This document shows, piece by piece, positions 1-8,854 of a stretch of 64,000 nt of DNA. Each line of letters opens with the position of its first letter. Position 1 is the first letter of the stretch. The notes under the pieces were generated by a model. It made no database searches. It saw nothing but the letters and a program-made list of their open reading frames with translations, and was not told the origin of the DNA. Made by a program: the position numbers and the translations under genes. Source of the DNA: Pseudorhodoferax sp. Leaf265 (GTDB taxonomy: Bacteria > Pseudomonadota > Gammaproteobacteria > Burkholderiales > Burkholderiaceae_C); the NCBI RefSeq assembly GCF_001422365.1, contig NZ_LMMT01000037.1, positions 62,001 through 126,000 on the forward strand. The letters are read 5' to 3'.

Positions 1-97
1 GGTCTGGATGCGGAATCGCCGATCGCGGAGCAGGGCTGCCTAGCCGACCTGACCGACGGCCGCGAACGAAGCGTCGCTCTCGGACAGGACGGCCTGG

Positions 98-814
98 CTA
101 GATCGACAGCCGCGCCATGCGCGGCAGCGTGCGCTCGCCGGACTTCTGCAGATGCCTGCGCATGCGCTTCTCGGCCAGGGCCGGGTCGCCGGCCAGGATG
201 GCCTCGGTGATGCCGCGGTACTCGGCCACCATGGCGCGCAGGTCGGCGGCCGTGAGCGCATGGTAGAACTGGGCGCGGAACAGGTGGGCGCGCGATTGCG
301 GCAGCACGCGGTCCAGCTCCTGGTTGCCGGCGATGTCGAACATCACCCTGTAGTAGTTGGCGCGTGCGTCGAGCACGCGGTCCAGCGCCTCGGGTGTGTC
401 GGCCGTGACGAGCTTGTGTGCCGCCGCCGCGAAGCGGCGCGCGTTGTCGCCGGTGCCGATGCGGGCTGCGGCCAGCCGCGCCGCCAGGCCCGACAGCACC
501 TCCAGCACGCTGAGCAGGTCGGCCGCGTCCTCGCGCGTGAGCGAGCGGATCACCGCGCCGCGGTGCGGCGTGAGTTCGACCACGCCGCTGGCGGCCAGGA
601 TGCGCAGGGCCTCGCGCACGGTGCTGCGGCTGACCTGCAGTTCACGCGTGAGGTCGGCTTCCACCAAGCGCTGGCCCACCGCGAAGCGGCGCATCAGGAT
701 GCCCTTGCTGATCGCATCGGCCACGCGGTCGGGCGTGCTGCGCGGGTGGCGTTCGGCTGCTGCGCCTGCGCGCAGGGCCGCGCGTGCCGCGCTGGGGGGT
801 GGGGTGGTGTTCAC
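98..814 (-). CDS. GntR-family transcriptional regulator, FCD subfamily
   Basis: This is a DNA-binding regulator of the FadR/FCD branch of GntR proteins. About 238 residues are read from a GTG at 814, chosen because GAGG sits 7 bases upstream; the frame stays open further upstream but that part looks like non-coding arginine/proline translation. The N-terminal half holds the winged helix (SRSTVREALRILAASGVVEL, the usual recognition-helix pattern). The C-terminal half is an all-helical FCD ligand domain (LSVLEVLSGLAARLAAARIG onward). Such proteins sense organic acids or acyl compounds. A palindrome of the FCD type lies in the acyl-CoA dehydrogenase promoter at 1532-1546, and a degraded copy lies upstream of this gene at 902-916, so control of both is inferred. 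The effector is unknown. Confidence 0.88.
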   Translation of the reverse strand: MNTTPPPSAARAALRAGAAAERHPRSTPDRVADAISKGILMRRFAVGQRLVEADLTRELQVSRSTVREALRILAASGVVELTPHRGAVIRSLTREDAADLLSVLEVLSGLAARLAAARIGTGDNARRFAAAAHKLVTADTPEALDRVLDARANYYRVMFDIAGNQELDRVLPQSRAHLFRAQFYHALTAADLRAMVAEYRGITEAILAGDPALAEKRMRRHLQKSGERTLPRMARLSI

Positions 815-901
815 GGGTCGGCCTCGGTCTGCGCGATGGTGCGTTGCGCCGGAAGCGCGCGGCGGCATCGCAGCCGTTCGCACCATACGCGATCGGGGCC
901 G

Positions 902-916
902 GATTGTCCGGCAATA
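902..916. promoter_or_regulatory. Candidate autoregulatory GntR operator (degenerate)
   Basis: GATTGTCCGGCAATA matches 12 of 15 positions of the perfect palindrome GATTGTCTGACAATC at 1532-1546. It lies about 90 bp upstream of the GTG start of the GntR gene, where autoregulation would be expected. The sequence match is direct; the function is inferred. Confidence 0.4.
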
Positions 917-971
917 TCGGCGGACACGGCCACCTGAGTCGGCGCGCACGGCGCCGCCGCTGGCCGGGCTG

Positions 972-1415
972 CTACCGCGCGGATGCCGGGCCGTCGATGG
1001 CCTTGAGCAACTCCAGCTGGACGCGCACGACACCGCGCCGCAGCATGCCCAGTTCGCGTGCGGCGGCCGTCGACACGTCGCCGATGCGGTCGGCGCTCCA
1101 GGCGCCGCGGTCGTTGACGCGCACCACCACGCTGCGCCGGTTGAGCAGGTTGGTCACGCGCACCAGCGTGCCGAAGGGCAGGGTCTCGTGCGCCATGGTC
1201 ATCTTCTCGGGGTCGAAGCGTTCGCCGCTGGCCGTCGGGCGGCCCGCGAGCCGGCGCGCGTAGTAGGTCAGGCGGCCCTCCAGGGCATGCACGGTCTCGG
1301 CCACCAGGCCCTCGGGCGCAGCCGGCTGCGCCCGGGCAGGCGTGGCGCAGGCCAGCAGTAGCGCAGCGCAACAGCAGCCCACGCGGGCGAAGCGGACGAT
1401 GGGCAGGGGCTTCAT
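972..1415 (-). CDS. Small secreted RlpA-like double-psi beta-barrel protein
   Basis: A 147-residue exported protein. Start ATG 1415 gives a signal peptide ([11 protein letters not shown] followed by a cysteine/leucine-rich core, cleavage near ATPARAQ). Mature residues about 45-140 form one RlpA/DPBB domain: [19 protein letters not shown], then [13 protein letters not shown] and [10 protein letters not shown], which carry the conserved TASGE, FGT and VNDRG motifs of septal-ring lytic transglycosylase RlpA. It lacks the SPOR peptidoglycan-binding domain of full-length RlpA and has no clear lipobox, so it is a minimal soluble family member, probably acting on or near peptidoglycan in the periplasm. 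It is transcribed away from the acyl-CoA dehydrogenase; the two share a 167-bp promoter region. Confidence 0.85.
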   Translation of the reverse strand: MKPLPIVRFARVGCCCAALLLACATPARAQPAAPEGLVAETVHALEGRLTYYARRLAGRPTASGERFDPEKMTMAHETLPFGTLVRVTNLLNRRSVVVRVNDRGAWSADRIGDVSTAAARELGMLRRGVVRVQLELLKAIDGPASAR

Positions 1416-1531
1416 GGCATCCGCATTGTCGCGCAGGCCGCAGCGCCTGGGCGCAAGCCCCCCGCTTGGCCGCCGCATACCCTCGCAGCGGCTTCTTGCC
1501 TGCCCGCCTGCCACGCCGGACAAACCCTGAT

Positions 1532-1546
1532 GATTGTCTGACAATC
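1532..1546. promoter_or_regulatory. Perfect palindrome, likely GntR/FCD operator
   Basis: GATTGTC-T-GACAATC is a perfect 7-bp inverted repeat around a single base. TTGTCNGACAA-type palindromes are typical sites of FCD-type GntR regulators. It lies 37 bp upstream of the acyl-CoA dehydrogenase start, 0.7 kb from a GntR gene that has a related site in its own upstream region. The most economical reading is an operator of that regulator. Confidence 0.55.
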
Positions 1547-1582
1547 TGGCCCTACCATCCTGGGCCATTGCAGGTGCCCGCC

Positions 1583-2830
<1,248 letters not shown>

Positions 2831-2867
2831 GGCGCCCGCCGCACGACAACGCAACAGGAGACAAGGC

Positions 2868-3716
2868 ATGCAGATCGATTTCCAGGGCACCGGCCTGCAG
2901 GCCGCCCGCCGCCCACCCGACGCCGACTGGCAGCGCATGATGTGGATCAACGCCGACCGCGTGCTCTACCTGGGCCTGCTCGGCGAGCCCACGGTGCGCT
3001 GCTTCGGTGGCTTCTCGGTCTACCTCTCGCTGCGCGGCACGCACCGCATCTGTGTGGACGGCGGCGACTGGCAGGACAGCGCGGTCTCGGTGGTGCCACC
3101 GTATGTGCGCCACCGCATCGTCTCGGGCGAACGCATGATCTGCAACCTGCTGGTCGAGGCCGAGACGGTGGACGTGGCGGCGCTGCCGCCGCACCTGCGC
3201 GCGGGCCGCGGCGCCGTGGACGCCCCGGCGGCGCTGCAGCGCATGCGCGAGGCGCTGGACGCCCTGCGCCGTGCCGACAACCGGCGCTATGCCAGCACGG
3301 CGGCGTTCGACGAGGCCTTCTTCGGCGCGCCGCTGCGCACGCGGGCGCTGGATGCGCGCGTGCAGGCCGTGCTGGACCGCATCAAGTCCGATCCCAACGG
3401 CCATGTCTCGGCGCAGGAGTGCGCCGCCGCCGCGCACCTGTCGGTCTCGCGCTTTTTGCACCTGTTCAAGGCCGAGACCGGCTCGCCGTTTCGCAGCTTC
3501 CGCACCTGGCAGCGCGCGCGCAGCCTGCTGTACTACGTGACGCAGAGCAGCAACCTGACCGACATCGCGCTGGACGCGGGCTACCCGGATTCCACCCACT
3601 TCAGCCACTCGATCCGCCAGGTCTACGGGCTCACGCCCAAGTCCATCTTCGCGGGCAGCCGCAAGCTGGCGCTGTACGCCAGCGGCGCCGGTGTGCCGCG
3701 CCTGAGCTACCACTAG
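2868..3716 (+). CDS. AraC-family transcriptional regulator
   Basis: A 282-residue regulator with an N-terminal sensing half and a C-terminal AraC/XylS domain. The first helix-turn-helix is around SAQECAAAAHLSVSRFLHLF, and the second is around LTDIALDAGYPDSTHFSHSI, followed by the family signature YGLTPKS. The start ATG 2868 has GGAG (AACAGGAGACAAGGC) at good spacing. It lies between the acyl-CoA dehydrogenase and the SDR, with the next ATG one base after its stop, so it is co-transcribed with the genes it may control. The inducer is unknown. Its first 12 coding bases are identical to those of the following SDR gene. Confidence 0.9.
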   Translation: MQIDFQGTGLQAARRPPDADWQRMMWINADRVLYLGLLGEPTVRCFGGFSVYLSLRGTHRICVDGGDWQDSAVSVVPPYVRHRIVSGERMICNLLVEAETVDVAALPPHLRAGRGAVDAPAALQRMREALDALRRADNRRYASTAAFDEAFFGAPLRTRALDARVQAVLDRIKSDPNGHVSAQECAAAAHLSVSRFLHLFKAETGSPFRSFRTWQRARSLLYYVTQSSNLTDIALDAGYPDSTHFSHSIRQVYGLTPKSIFAGSRKLALYASGAGVPRLSYH

Positions 3717-3717
3717 C

Positions 3718-4527
3718 ATGCAGATCGATCTCGACTACACCGGCCGCCATGTCGTCGTGTTCGGCGGCACCACGGGCATCAACTTCGGCATCGCCCAGGC
3801 CTTCGCACGCCAGCGCGCGCGGGTCACCGTGGCCAGCCGCAAGCAGGACAACGTGGACGCCGCCGTGGCCAGCCTGCGCGAGGCTGGCGCCGAGGTGCAT
3901 GGCGTGGTGGCCGACGTGCGCGACTTCGAGGCCGTGGGCGCGGCCTTTGTGCAGTCGGTGGCGCGCTTCGGGCCGGTGGACGTGCTGGTCTCGGGTGCGG
4001 CCGGCAACTTCCTGTGCGCGGCCGAGGCCATGTCGTCCAACGGCTTCAAGGTCGTGGTGGACATCGACCTGGTCGGCAGCTTCCACGTGCTGCGCCAGGC
4101 CCACGCGCACCTGCGCAAGCCCGGCGCCTCGGTGATCCAGATCACGGCGCCGCAGTCCTTCGTGCCCATGCGCTACCAGGCCCATGCGGGCGCCGCCAAG
4201 GCCGGCGTGGACCAGCTCACGCGCACGCTGGCGCTGGAGTGGGGCCGCGAGGGCATCCGCGTCAATTCCATCTCGCCCGGTCCCATCGATGGGACCGAGG
4301 GCTTCCGCAAGCTCATGGCGCCGACCGCCGAGGACCGCGCCTTCGCGCAGGAGCAGGTGCCGCTGCGGCGCTTCGGCAGCCTGGACGACATCGCCAACCT
4401 GGCGCTGTTCCTGGGCTCGCCGTATGCGGGCTACATCTCCGGCGCGCTGATTCCCTGCGATGGCGGCGGCGCGCTGGAGAGCGTCAAGCCGGCGCTGGAG
4501 GCCGCGGGCCGCCGCGCCCTGGGCTGA
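3718..4527 (+). CDS. SDR-family oxidoreductase resembling 2,4-dienoyl-CoA reductase
   Basis: A 269-residue Rossmann-fold enzyme. GGTTGINFGIA is the nucleotide-binding glycine motif, and SGAAGNFL replaces the usual NNAG, as in peroxisomal/bacterial 2,4-dienoyl-CoA reductases (DECR). The classical YxxxK catalytic motif is absent: the segment reads QAHAGAAKAGVDQLTR, keeping the lysine but not the tyrosine, which also fits the DECR2-like subfamily. RVNSISPGPIDGTEG matches that subfamily's GPI-GTEG loop. The likely reaction is NADPH-dependent reduction of a 2,4-dienoyl-CoA during unsaturated fatty acid oxidation, which suits the upstream acyl-CoA dehydrogenase. Family membership is clear; the precise substrate is inferred. 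Confidence 0.85.
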   Translation: MQIDLDYTGRHVVVFGGTTGINFGIAQAFARQRARVTVASRKQDNVDAAVASLREAGAEVHGVVADVRDFEAVGAAFVQSVARFGPVDVLVSGAAGNFLCAAEAMSSNGFKVVVDIDLVGSFHVLRQAHAHLRKPGASVIQITAPQSFVPMRYQAHAGAAKAGVDQLTRTLALEWGREGIRVNSISPGPIDGTEGFRKLMAPTAEDRAFAQEQVPLRRFGSLDDIANLALFLGSPYAGYISGALIPCDGGGALESVKPALEAAGRRALG

Positions 4528-4566
4528 AAGGCCAGTCTCCCCAAGCCATCCCGTCTGCGTCCCGCG

Positions 4567-4592
4567 ATCACGGGATGCGCAATCACGGGATG
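4567..4592. repeat. Tandem 11-bp direct repeat with upstream inverted partner
   Basis: ATCACGGGATG occurs at 4567-4577 and 4582-4592, 15 bp apart. CATCCCGT at 4547-4554 is the inverse of the ACGGGATG core and could pair with either copy. The elements lie in the 155-bp gap between the SDR stop and the L7/L12-like PEP-CTERM gene. They could be a terminator stem for the operon or regulator sites for the next gene. Confidence 0.4.
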
Positions 4593-4682
4593 GGCGCGCG
4601 CGCACCGTCTCCCCATACTCCAGCGCGTCCCCATGCGGCGCAGGGTGCGCCGGCACGGGAGTTCCCTTGCTGGAGGCTGGCG

Positions 4683-5840
4683 ATGGTCAGAAGCTGTGTG
4701 CGTGCCGCTGCGGTGGCCTGGGCGGTGTGTTGCGGGCTGTTGCTCGGCGGTCCGTGGTCTGCGGCGCAGGCCGCGCCCATCGTGTTCGAGAAGGCCACGG
4801 ACAACGGCACGGGCGCGGCTGCGGGCCGTTTCACGGCCGCGTTGCATCCCGGCAGCGGCGCCAGCCAGGCCTTGCTGCAGCTGTTCACCGCGGCGGACCC
4901 GGGGGCCAGGATCACGGGCCTGTATGTGCAGGACGACACGGGCGCCGTCGCACGCGACAGCATCTCCGGCGGCCCGCTGGTGCGGCTGTCCGAGACCCAG
5001 GTCCACGAGGTGGTGCTGGCCAGCCCCGGCGCCAACAAGATCGCCGTGATCAAGGCCTTGTCGGACGCCCTGGCCATCCCGCTGGCCGCTGCGAAGAACC
5101 TGGTGGACAACGCGCCCAGCGTGATCCGCACGGGCAGCACGTCCGCGGGCCACGCGCAGCTCCAGCAGGCCCTGGAAAGCGTCGGCGCACAGGTGAGGCT
5201 GAACAGCTACCCCGACCCCTCGGTCCCCGCCGGCGCGAACCTGGGCGTGACCATGCCGGGCGCAGCCCCGACGGGCTACGACGTGGTGCTGACCAGCGTC
5301 GGCGCCAGCAAGCTCAACGTCATCAAGGTGGTCCGTGACCTGACGAACCTCGGCCTGACGGAGGCCAAGAAGCTGGTGGACGAGGCGCCATCCGTGCTGC
5401 TGGCCAACGCGGGCCGCGACGAGGCGGCCGCGATGCGACAGGCCCTGCAGGAGGTCGGCGCCACGGTGGCGCTGGAGCCCGTCGGCGGGACGCCGGGGCA
5501 GGGCGTCGCGCTGCCGGCCGGCAGCGCCGGCATCGCGCCCGACTTCGCCTTCGGCTTCGCGTACGACGATCCCGATGTCCGGCCCACGCTGCAGTTGGCG
5601 CTGGGCCTGGACGGCGTGTTGGCCGATCTGCTGCAGGCCTGGCAGGACGGGCGCTTCCTGCTGGGCCTGCGCGTCACCGATGGCAACGGCGTCTCCGATC
5701 TCTACCTGGCCGCCAGCGACGCACCGCCGGCCGAGGTGCCCGAGCCGCCCACGGCGGTACTGCTCGGGCTGGCGCTGCTGGGCTTGCTGCGGCGGGCGCA
5801 CGCCGGGGCCGCGGGCGCGCTGCCGGCCACGGTGGCCTGA
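4683..5840 (+). CDS. Secreted PEP-CTERM protein with two ribosomal L7/L12 C-terminal-like domains
   Basis: A 385-residue exported protein of unknown function. Start ATG 4683 has GGAGG about 7 bases upstream. Residues 1-30 are a signal peptide ending AAQA. Residues about 108-172 and 199-265 each match the C-terminal domain of ribosomal protein bL12: copy 1 has EVVLASPGANKIAVIKAL and AAAKNLVDNAPSVI; copy 2 has YDVVLTSVGASKLNVIKVV, LTEAKKLVDEAPSVL and QALQEVGATVALE. In E. coli bL12 the equivalent helix (GANKVAVIKAVR) contacts translation factors; copy 2 keeps K, I, K and R, while copy 1 has Ser for the last Arg. Residues 351-371 are a PEP-CTERM sorting tail: VPEPP, a hydrophobic stretch, then RR. 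Export makes a ribosomal role implausible, so the fold has probably been reused outside the cytoplasm. No exosortase gene is in this window. Confidence 0.85.
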   Translation: MVRSCVRAAAVAWAVCCGLLLGGPWSAAQAAPIVFEKATDNGTGAAAGRFTAALHPGSGASQALLQLFTAADPGARITGLYVQDDTGAVARDSISGGPLVRLSETQVHEVVLASPGANKIAVIKALSDALAIPLAAAKNLVDNAPSVIRTGSTSAGHAQLQQALESVGAQVRLNSYPDPSVPAGANLGVTMPGAAPTGYDVVLTSVGASKLNVIKVVRDLTNLGLTEAKKLVDEAPSVLLANAGRDEAAAMRQALQEVGATVALEPVGGTPGQGVALPAGSAGIAPDFAFGFAYDDPDVRPTLQLALGLDGVLADLLQAWQDGRFLLGLRVTDGNGVSDLYLAASDAPPAEVPEPPTAVLLGLALLGLLRRAHAGAAGALPATVA

Positions 5841-5868
5841 GCGCCCGCTACGGCCGCTACGGGCGCTC
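5839..5868. terminator. Hairpin between convergent genes
   Basis: GAGCGCCCG (5839-5847) and CGGGCGCTC (5860-5868) form a perfect 9-bp stem overlapping the stop codons of both converging genes. There is no U-tract, so it would be an atypical bidirectional terminator or an mRNA-end stabiliser. Confidence 0.45.
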
Positions 5869-6069
5869 GGCCAGAAACGCCGCCACGAGTGCGTTCGCAT
5901 GCCCGTGGCCCAGGCCATGCTCGGCTTTCAGCCAGGCGACGTACTCCATGTGCTTGCGTGGCTCCGCCGTGCGCAGCAGCGCCATCCAGTGGCTGATGGG
6001 CTGCCCGTACTTGCTCTCGATCGACGGGAAGTAGGAGGCGGGGCCTTTGATCGTGCCTGACGTGGCCAT
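5857..6069 (-). CDS. DUF4287 domain-containing small protein
   Basis: A 70-residue protein made almost wholly of a DUF4287-like domain: FPSIESKYGQPISHWMALL, then KHMEYVAWLKAEHGLGHGHA. Such proteins are common small soluble proteins of unknown function, often annotated only by domain. The ATG at 6069 follows an AAAAGGATTC stretch that can serve as a ribosome binding site. It converges on the L7/L12-like PEP-CTERM gene, and their ends share a hairpin. The 290 bp between this start and the NHL lipoprotein start hold both promoters; I see no other gene there. Confidence 0.8.
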   Translation of the reverse strand: MATSGTIKGPASYFPSIESKYGQPISHWMALLRTAEPRKHMEYVAWLKAEHGLGHGHANALVAAFLAERP

Positions 6070-6359
6070 GGCGTGAATCCTTTTGTTGTGGCGTGGTGGG
6101 GGCGGAACGCGCGATCCGGCGCATCCCGCTCCCACGACGTGCGAAGCGGCAGCATATCGACATGCGCGAACGGTCCGGCCCGTGGCGGGCCGCTCCCGCC
6201 TTGGCGTGACAGCGCGGTCGCGCCGCCGGCACCGTACCGCCTCGGCGGGATGTGCGGCGCACCCCCTGCTGCCTACAGTGCGGACGCCCGGTTGCACGGG
6301 CCCACGCGGCACGGCGGCTCGCCGATGTGCCCATGCGTTCTGAACTGGAGCCGTTCCCC

Positions 6360-8831
6360 ATGCACCTGTTGTCGATGTTGTTCACGCCCGCGCTGCGCCA
6401 GCGCGTGAGCCTGGTCCTGGGCGTCGCCGTGCTGGCCCTGTCCGCCTGCGGTGGTGGTGACGACACCGCGCCAGCGGGCGACCCGGGCACCACGCCGCCC
6501 GTGGTCACGCCTCCGGTGACCCCGCCCGCGACACCGCCGGCACCGACCATCGCACAGCAGCCGCAGCCGGTCACCGTCACGGCGGGTGCGCCGGCCAGCT
6601 TCAGCGTGGCGGCCAGCTGCAGCAGCGGCACGCTGGGCACGCAGTGGCAGCGCAACAACGGCGCGGCCGGCGACTTCGCCGCCATCGCCGGCGCCACCGC
6701 GACCAGCTACAGCCTGAACACGGCCCTGGCCGACAATGGGGCGCAGTTCCGCGCCGTGCTGTCCTGCGGCGGCGACAGCACGACCAGCGACGTGGCGGCG
6801 CTCACCGTCGAGGCCGCGCCACCGCTGGCAGGGCCGCTGCTGGCGCCGCTGGCCGTCAACGGGCTGCGCGACCAGGCCGACATCGGCATGTCGCGCGGCA
6901 TCGTGCGCGAACCCTCGGGCAGCTTCGCCTTTGTCTCGGGCAACACCGTGCGCCGCCTGGCGGCCGACCTCTCGTCCATCACGCTGATCGCCGGCGAGAG
7001 CGACAGCGCCGCACCGCGCTCGACCACGGACGGCACCGGCACTGCCGCGCGCTTCGACCACCCGATGGGCATTGCCGCGGACAGCGACGGCAACCTCTAC
7101 GTGACCGAAGAGCTTGGCCACACGGTCCGCCGCATCACGCCCGCGGGCGTGGTGACGACGCTCGCCGGTGGGGCCGGTGTGGCCGGCATGGCCGATGGCG
7201 CGGGCAGCGCCGCGCGCTTTTCCGCCCCGGTGGGCATCGCCCTGGGCGCCGATGGCGACCTCTACGTGGCGGACAGCGGCAACGCCCGCATCCGGCGCGT
7301 GAGCCTGGCGGGCGCCGTCTCCACCTATGCCGGCAACGGCGGCTTCGGCTCGGTCGACGGGCCGGCCGCCAGCGCGCAGTTCGCCGTGCCGACGGGCGTC
7401 GCCGCGGCGGCCGACGGCACCGTGTACGTGAGCGAGTTCGGTCGCGTGCGCCGCATCGCGCGCAGCGGCGCCGGTGCCGGCCAGGTCGACACCTTCGCCG
7501 GCAAGGGCCCCGTGCAGGGCGATGACAACGCCGACGGCACCGGCCTGGCGGCTGGCCTGCCGACGACCGGGTTCCTGGCCCTGAGCGGCAACACGCTGTA
7601 CCTGCGCGACGGCATCGGCCTGCTGCGCGCCATCGACACCGGCACGGCCGTCGTCACCACGGTGGCCGGGTCCCGGCCCACGGCGGCCGAGTACAACGGC
7701 CCATCCTCCTCTTACCCGGGCTTGGTCGACGGCCCGCCAGGCCAGTCGCGGCTGGACCGGTTCCGCGGCGGCGTGGCCGTGGTGGGCGATGGCAGCTTCA
7801 TCCTGACCGACAACACCGCCGGTGCGGTCCGCCGGGTGGACGCCAGCGGCCTCGTCACCACGATCGCCATGGCCAGCGCCTACGCCGTGGCGCCGCAGGC
7901 GCGCGGTGGCACCGGCGTGCTGGCGCAGATGACGCTGCGCAGCACCACCTTCGGCTTCGCACCCCTGGCCGCCGCGCCCGACGGCAGCCTGGTCCTGAGC
8001 CAGGCCAACAGCGTGCTGCGGCGCATCGCCCCCGATGGCAGCGTCACTCCCCTGGTCGGCTTGCCGGGCAACCGCTGGAACGTCGACGGGACCGGCAGCG
8101 CAGCACTGCTCAATGCCGCCATCGCGCCGACCGTCGACGCCGCGGGCAACATCTTTTTCTTCGACGCCTACAACATCCGCCGTGTCGACGCCGCCAACAC
8201 CACGGCACCGCTGGCCGGCGCGGCCTACGACTCCGTTCCGAGCCAGAGCGCGCCGCCGCCGCAGTACGGTGCCGCCGACGGCAGCGGCGCGGCGGCACGC
8301 TTTTCCACGGTCGTGGCGCTGGTGACCGGCGCGGGCGGCGAGCTGTTCGCCGCCGACCAGGAGAACCGTGCCATTCGGCGCATCGATGCCGCGGGCAACG
8401 TGAGCACCTACGCGGGCGCGCTGGGGCAGTCGGGCACCGCCGACGGGCCGGCCGCCAGCGCGCGCTTCAGCGGACCGCTGGGCCTGGCGCGCACGCCCGA
8501 CGGCGCGCTGTGGGTGCTCGACGGCAGCCGCAGCAATACCGCCGCAACGCTGCGCCGCATCGCAGCGGACGGCAGCGTCAGCAGCTTCGCCGGCCTGGCT
8601 TACCGCATCGCCGTCGACCCGGCGGGCACGCTCTACGCCATCACCGGCGCGGGCGATCTGGCGCGCGTGGACCCGGCCACTGGCGACTTCACGACACTGA
8701 TCCCGCGTGGCCAGGGCGTCACGCTCGGCAGCAGCCCGACGCTGGGCGGCACCGGCGCACTGGTGGCCACGGGCGTCAAGCGCCTGGTGCTGATCTCCGA
8801 CGACCAGCTGCTGCAGGCCACGCTGCCCTGA
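6360..8831 (+). CDS. Lipoprotein with Ig-like domain and NHL beta-propeller repeats
   Basis: An 823-residue surface or periplasmic lipoprotein. ATG 6360 gives a signal ending in the lipobox LSAC, with Cys30 as the lipidated residue; GGAG lies about 9 bases upstream (ATG 6333 is possible). A proline/threonine linker (TPPVVTPPVTPP) leads to an Ig-like domain at about 60-150 (TIAQQPQPVTVTAGAPASFS ... DVAALTV). From about 200 to the end there are recurring NHL units of the form ...GSAARFSAPVGIALGADG followed by LYVADSGNARIRRV, with the same DGxGxAARF phrase at intervals, indicating one or more six-bladed propellers. NHL propellers usually bind proteins or carbohydrates. No enzymatic motif is visible. 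Confidence 0.87.
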   Translation: MHLLSMLFTPALRQRVSLVLGVAVLALSACGGGDDTAPAGDPGTTPPVVTPPVTPPATPPAPTIAQQPQPVTVTAGAPASFSVAASCSSGTLGTQWQRNNGAAGDFAAIAGATATSYSLNTALADNGAQFRAVLSCGGDSTTSDVAALTVEAAPPLAGPLLAPLAVNGLRDQADIGMSRGIVREPSGSFAFVSGNTVRRLAADLSSITLIAGESDSAAPRSTTDGTGTAARFDHPMGIAADSDGNLYVTEELGHTVRRITPAGVVTTLAGGAGVAGMADGAGSAARFSAPVGIALGADGDLYVADSGNARIRRVSLAGAVSTYAGNGGFGSVDGPAASAQFAVPTGVAAAADGTVYVSEFGRVRRIARSGAGAGQVDTFAGKGPVQGDDNADGTGLAAGLPTTGFLALSGNTLYLRDGIGLLRAIDTGTAVVTTVAGSRPTAAEYNGPSSSYPGLVDGPPGQSRLDRFRGGVAVVGDGSFILTDNTAGAVRRVDASGLVTTIAMASAYAVAPQARGGTGVLAQMTLRSTTFGFAPLAAAPDGSLVLSQANSVLRRIAPDGSVTPLVGLPGNRWNVDGTGSAALLNAAIAPTVDAAGNIFFFDAYNIRRVDAANTTAPLAGAAYDSVPSQSAPPPQYGAADGSGAAARFSTVVALVTGAGGELFAADQENRAIRRIDAAGNVSTYAGALGQSGTADGPAASARFSGPLGLARTPDGALWVLDGSRSNTAATLRRIAADGSVSSFAGLAYRIAVDPAGTLYAITGAGDLARVDPATGDFTTLIPRGQGVTLGSSPTLGGTGALVATGVKRLVLISDDQLLQATLP

Positions 8832-8854
8832 GGCCGGCCGGGCGTGTTCGGCCT
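8831..8854. terminator. Weak hairpin between convergent genes
   Basis: AGGCCG (8831-8836) pairs with CGGCCT (8849-8854) in the 21-bp gap between the NHL lipoprotein and the LysR gene. There is no U-tract; it is recorded as a possible bidirectional terminator. Confidence 0.25.

Noticed and set aside
1-97. Possible end of a gene at the left window edge
   Set aside because: More than one frame is open through the first 40-100 bases, with no recognisable motif or confirmed stop context. Nothing can be supported.
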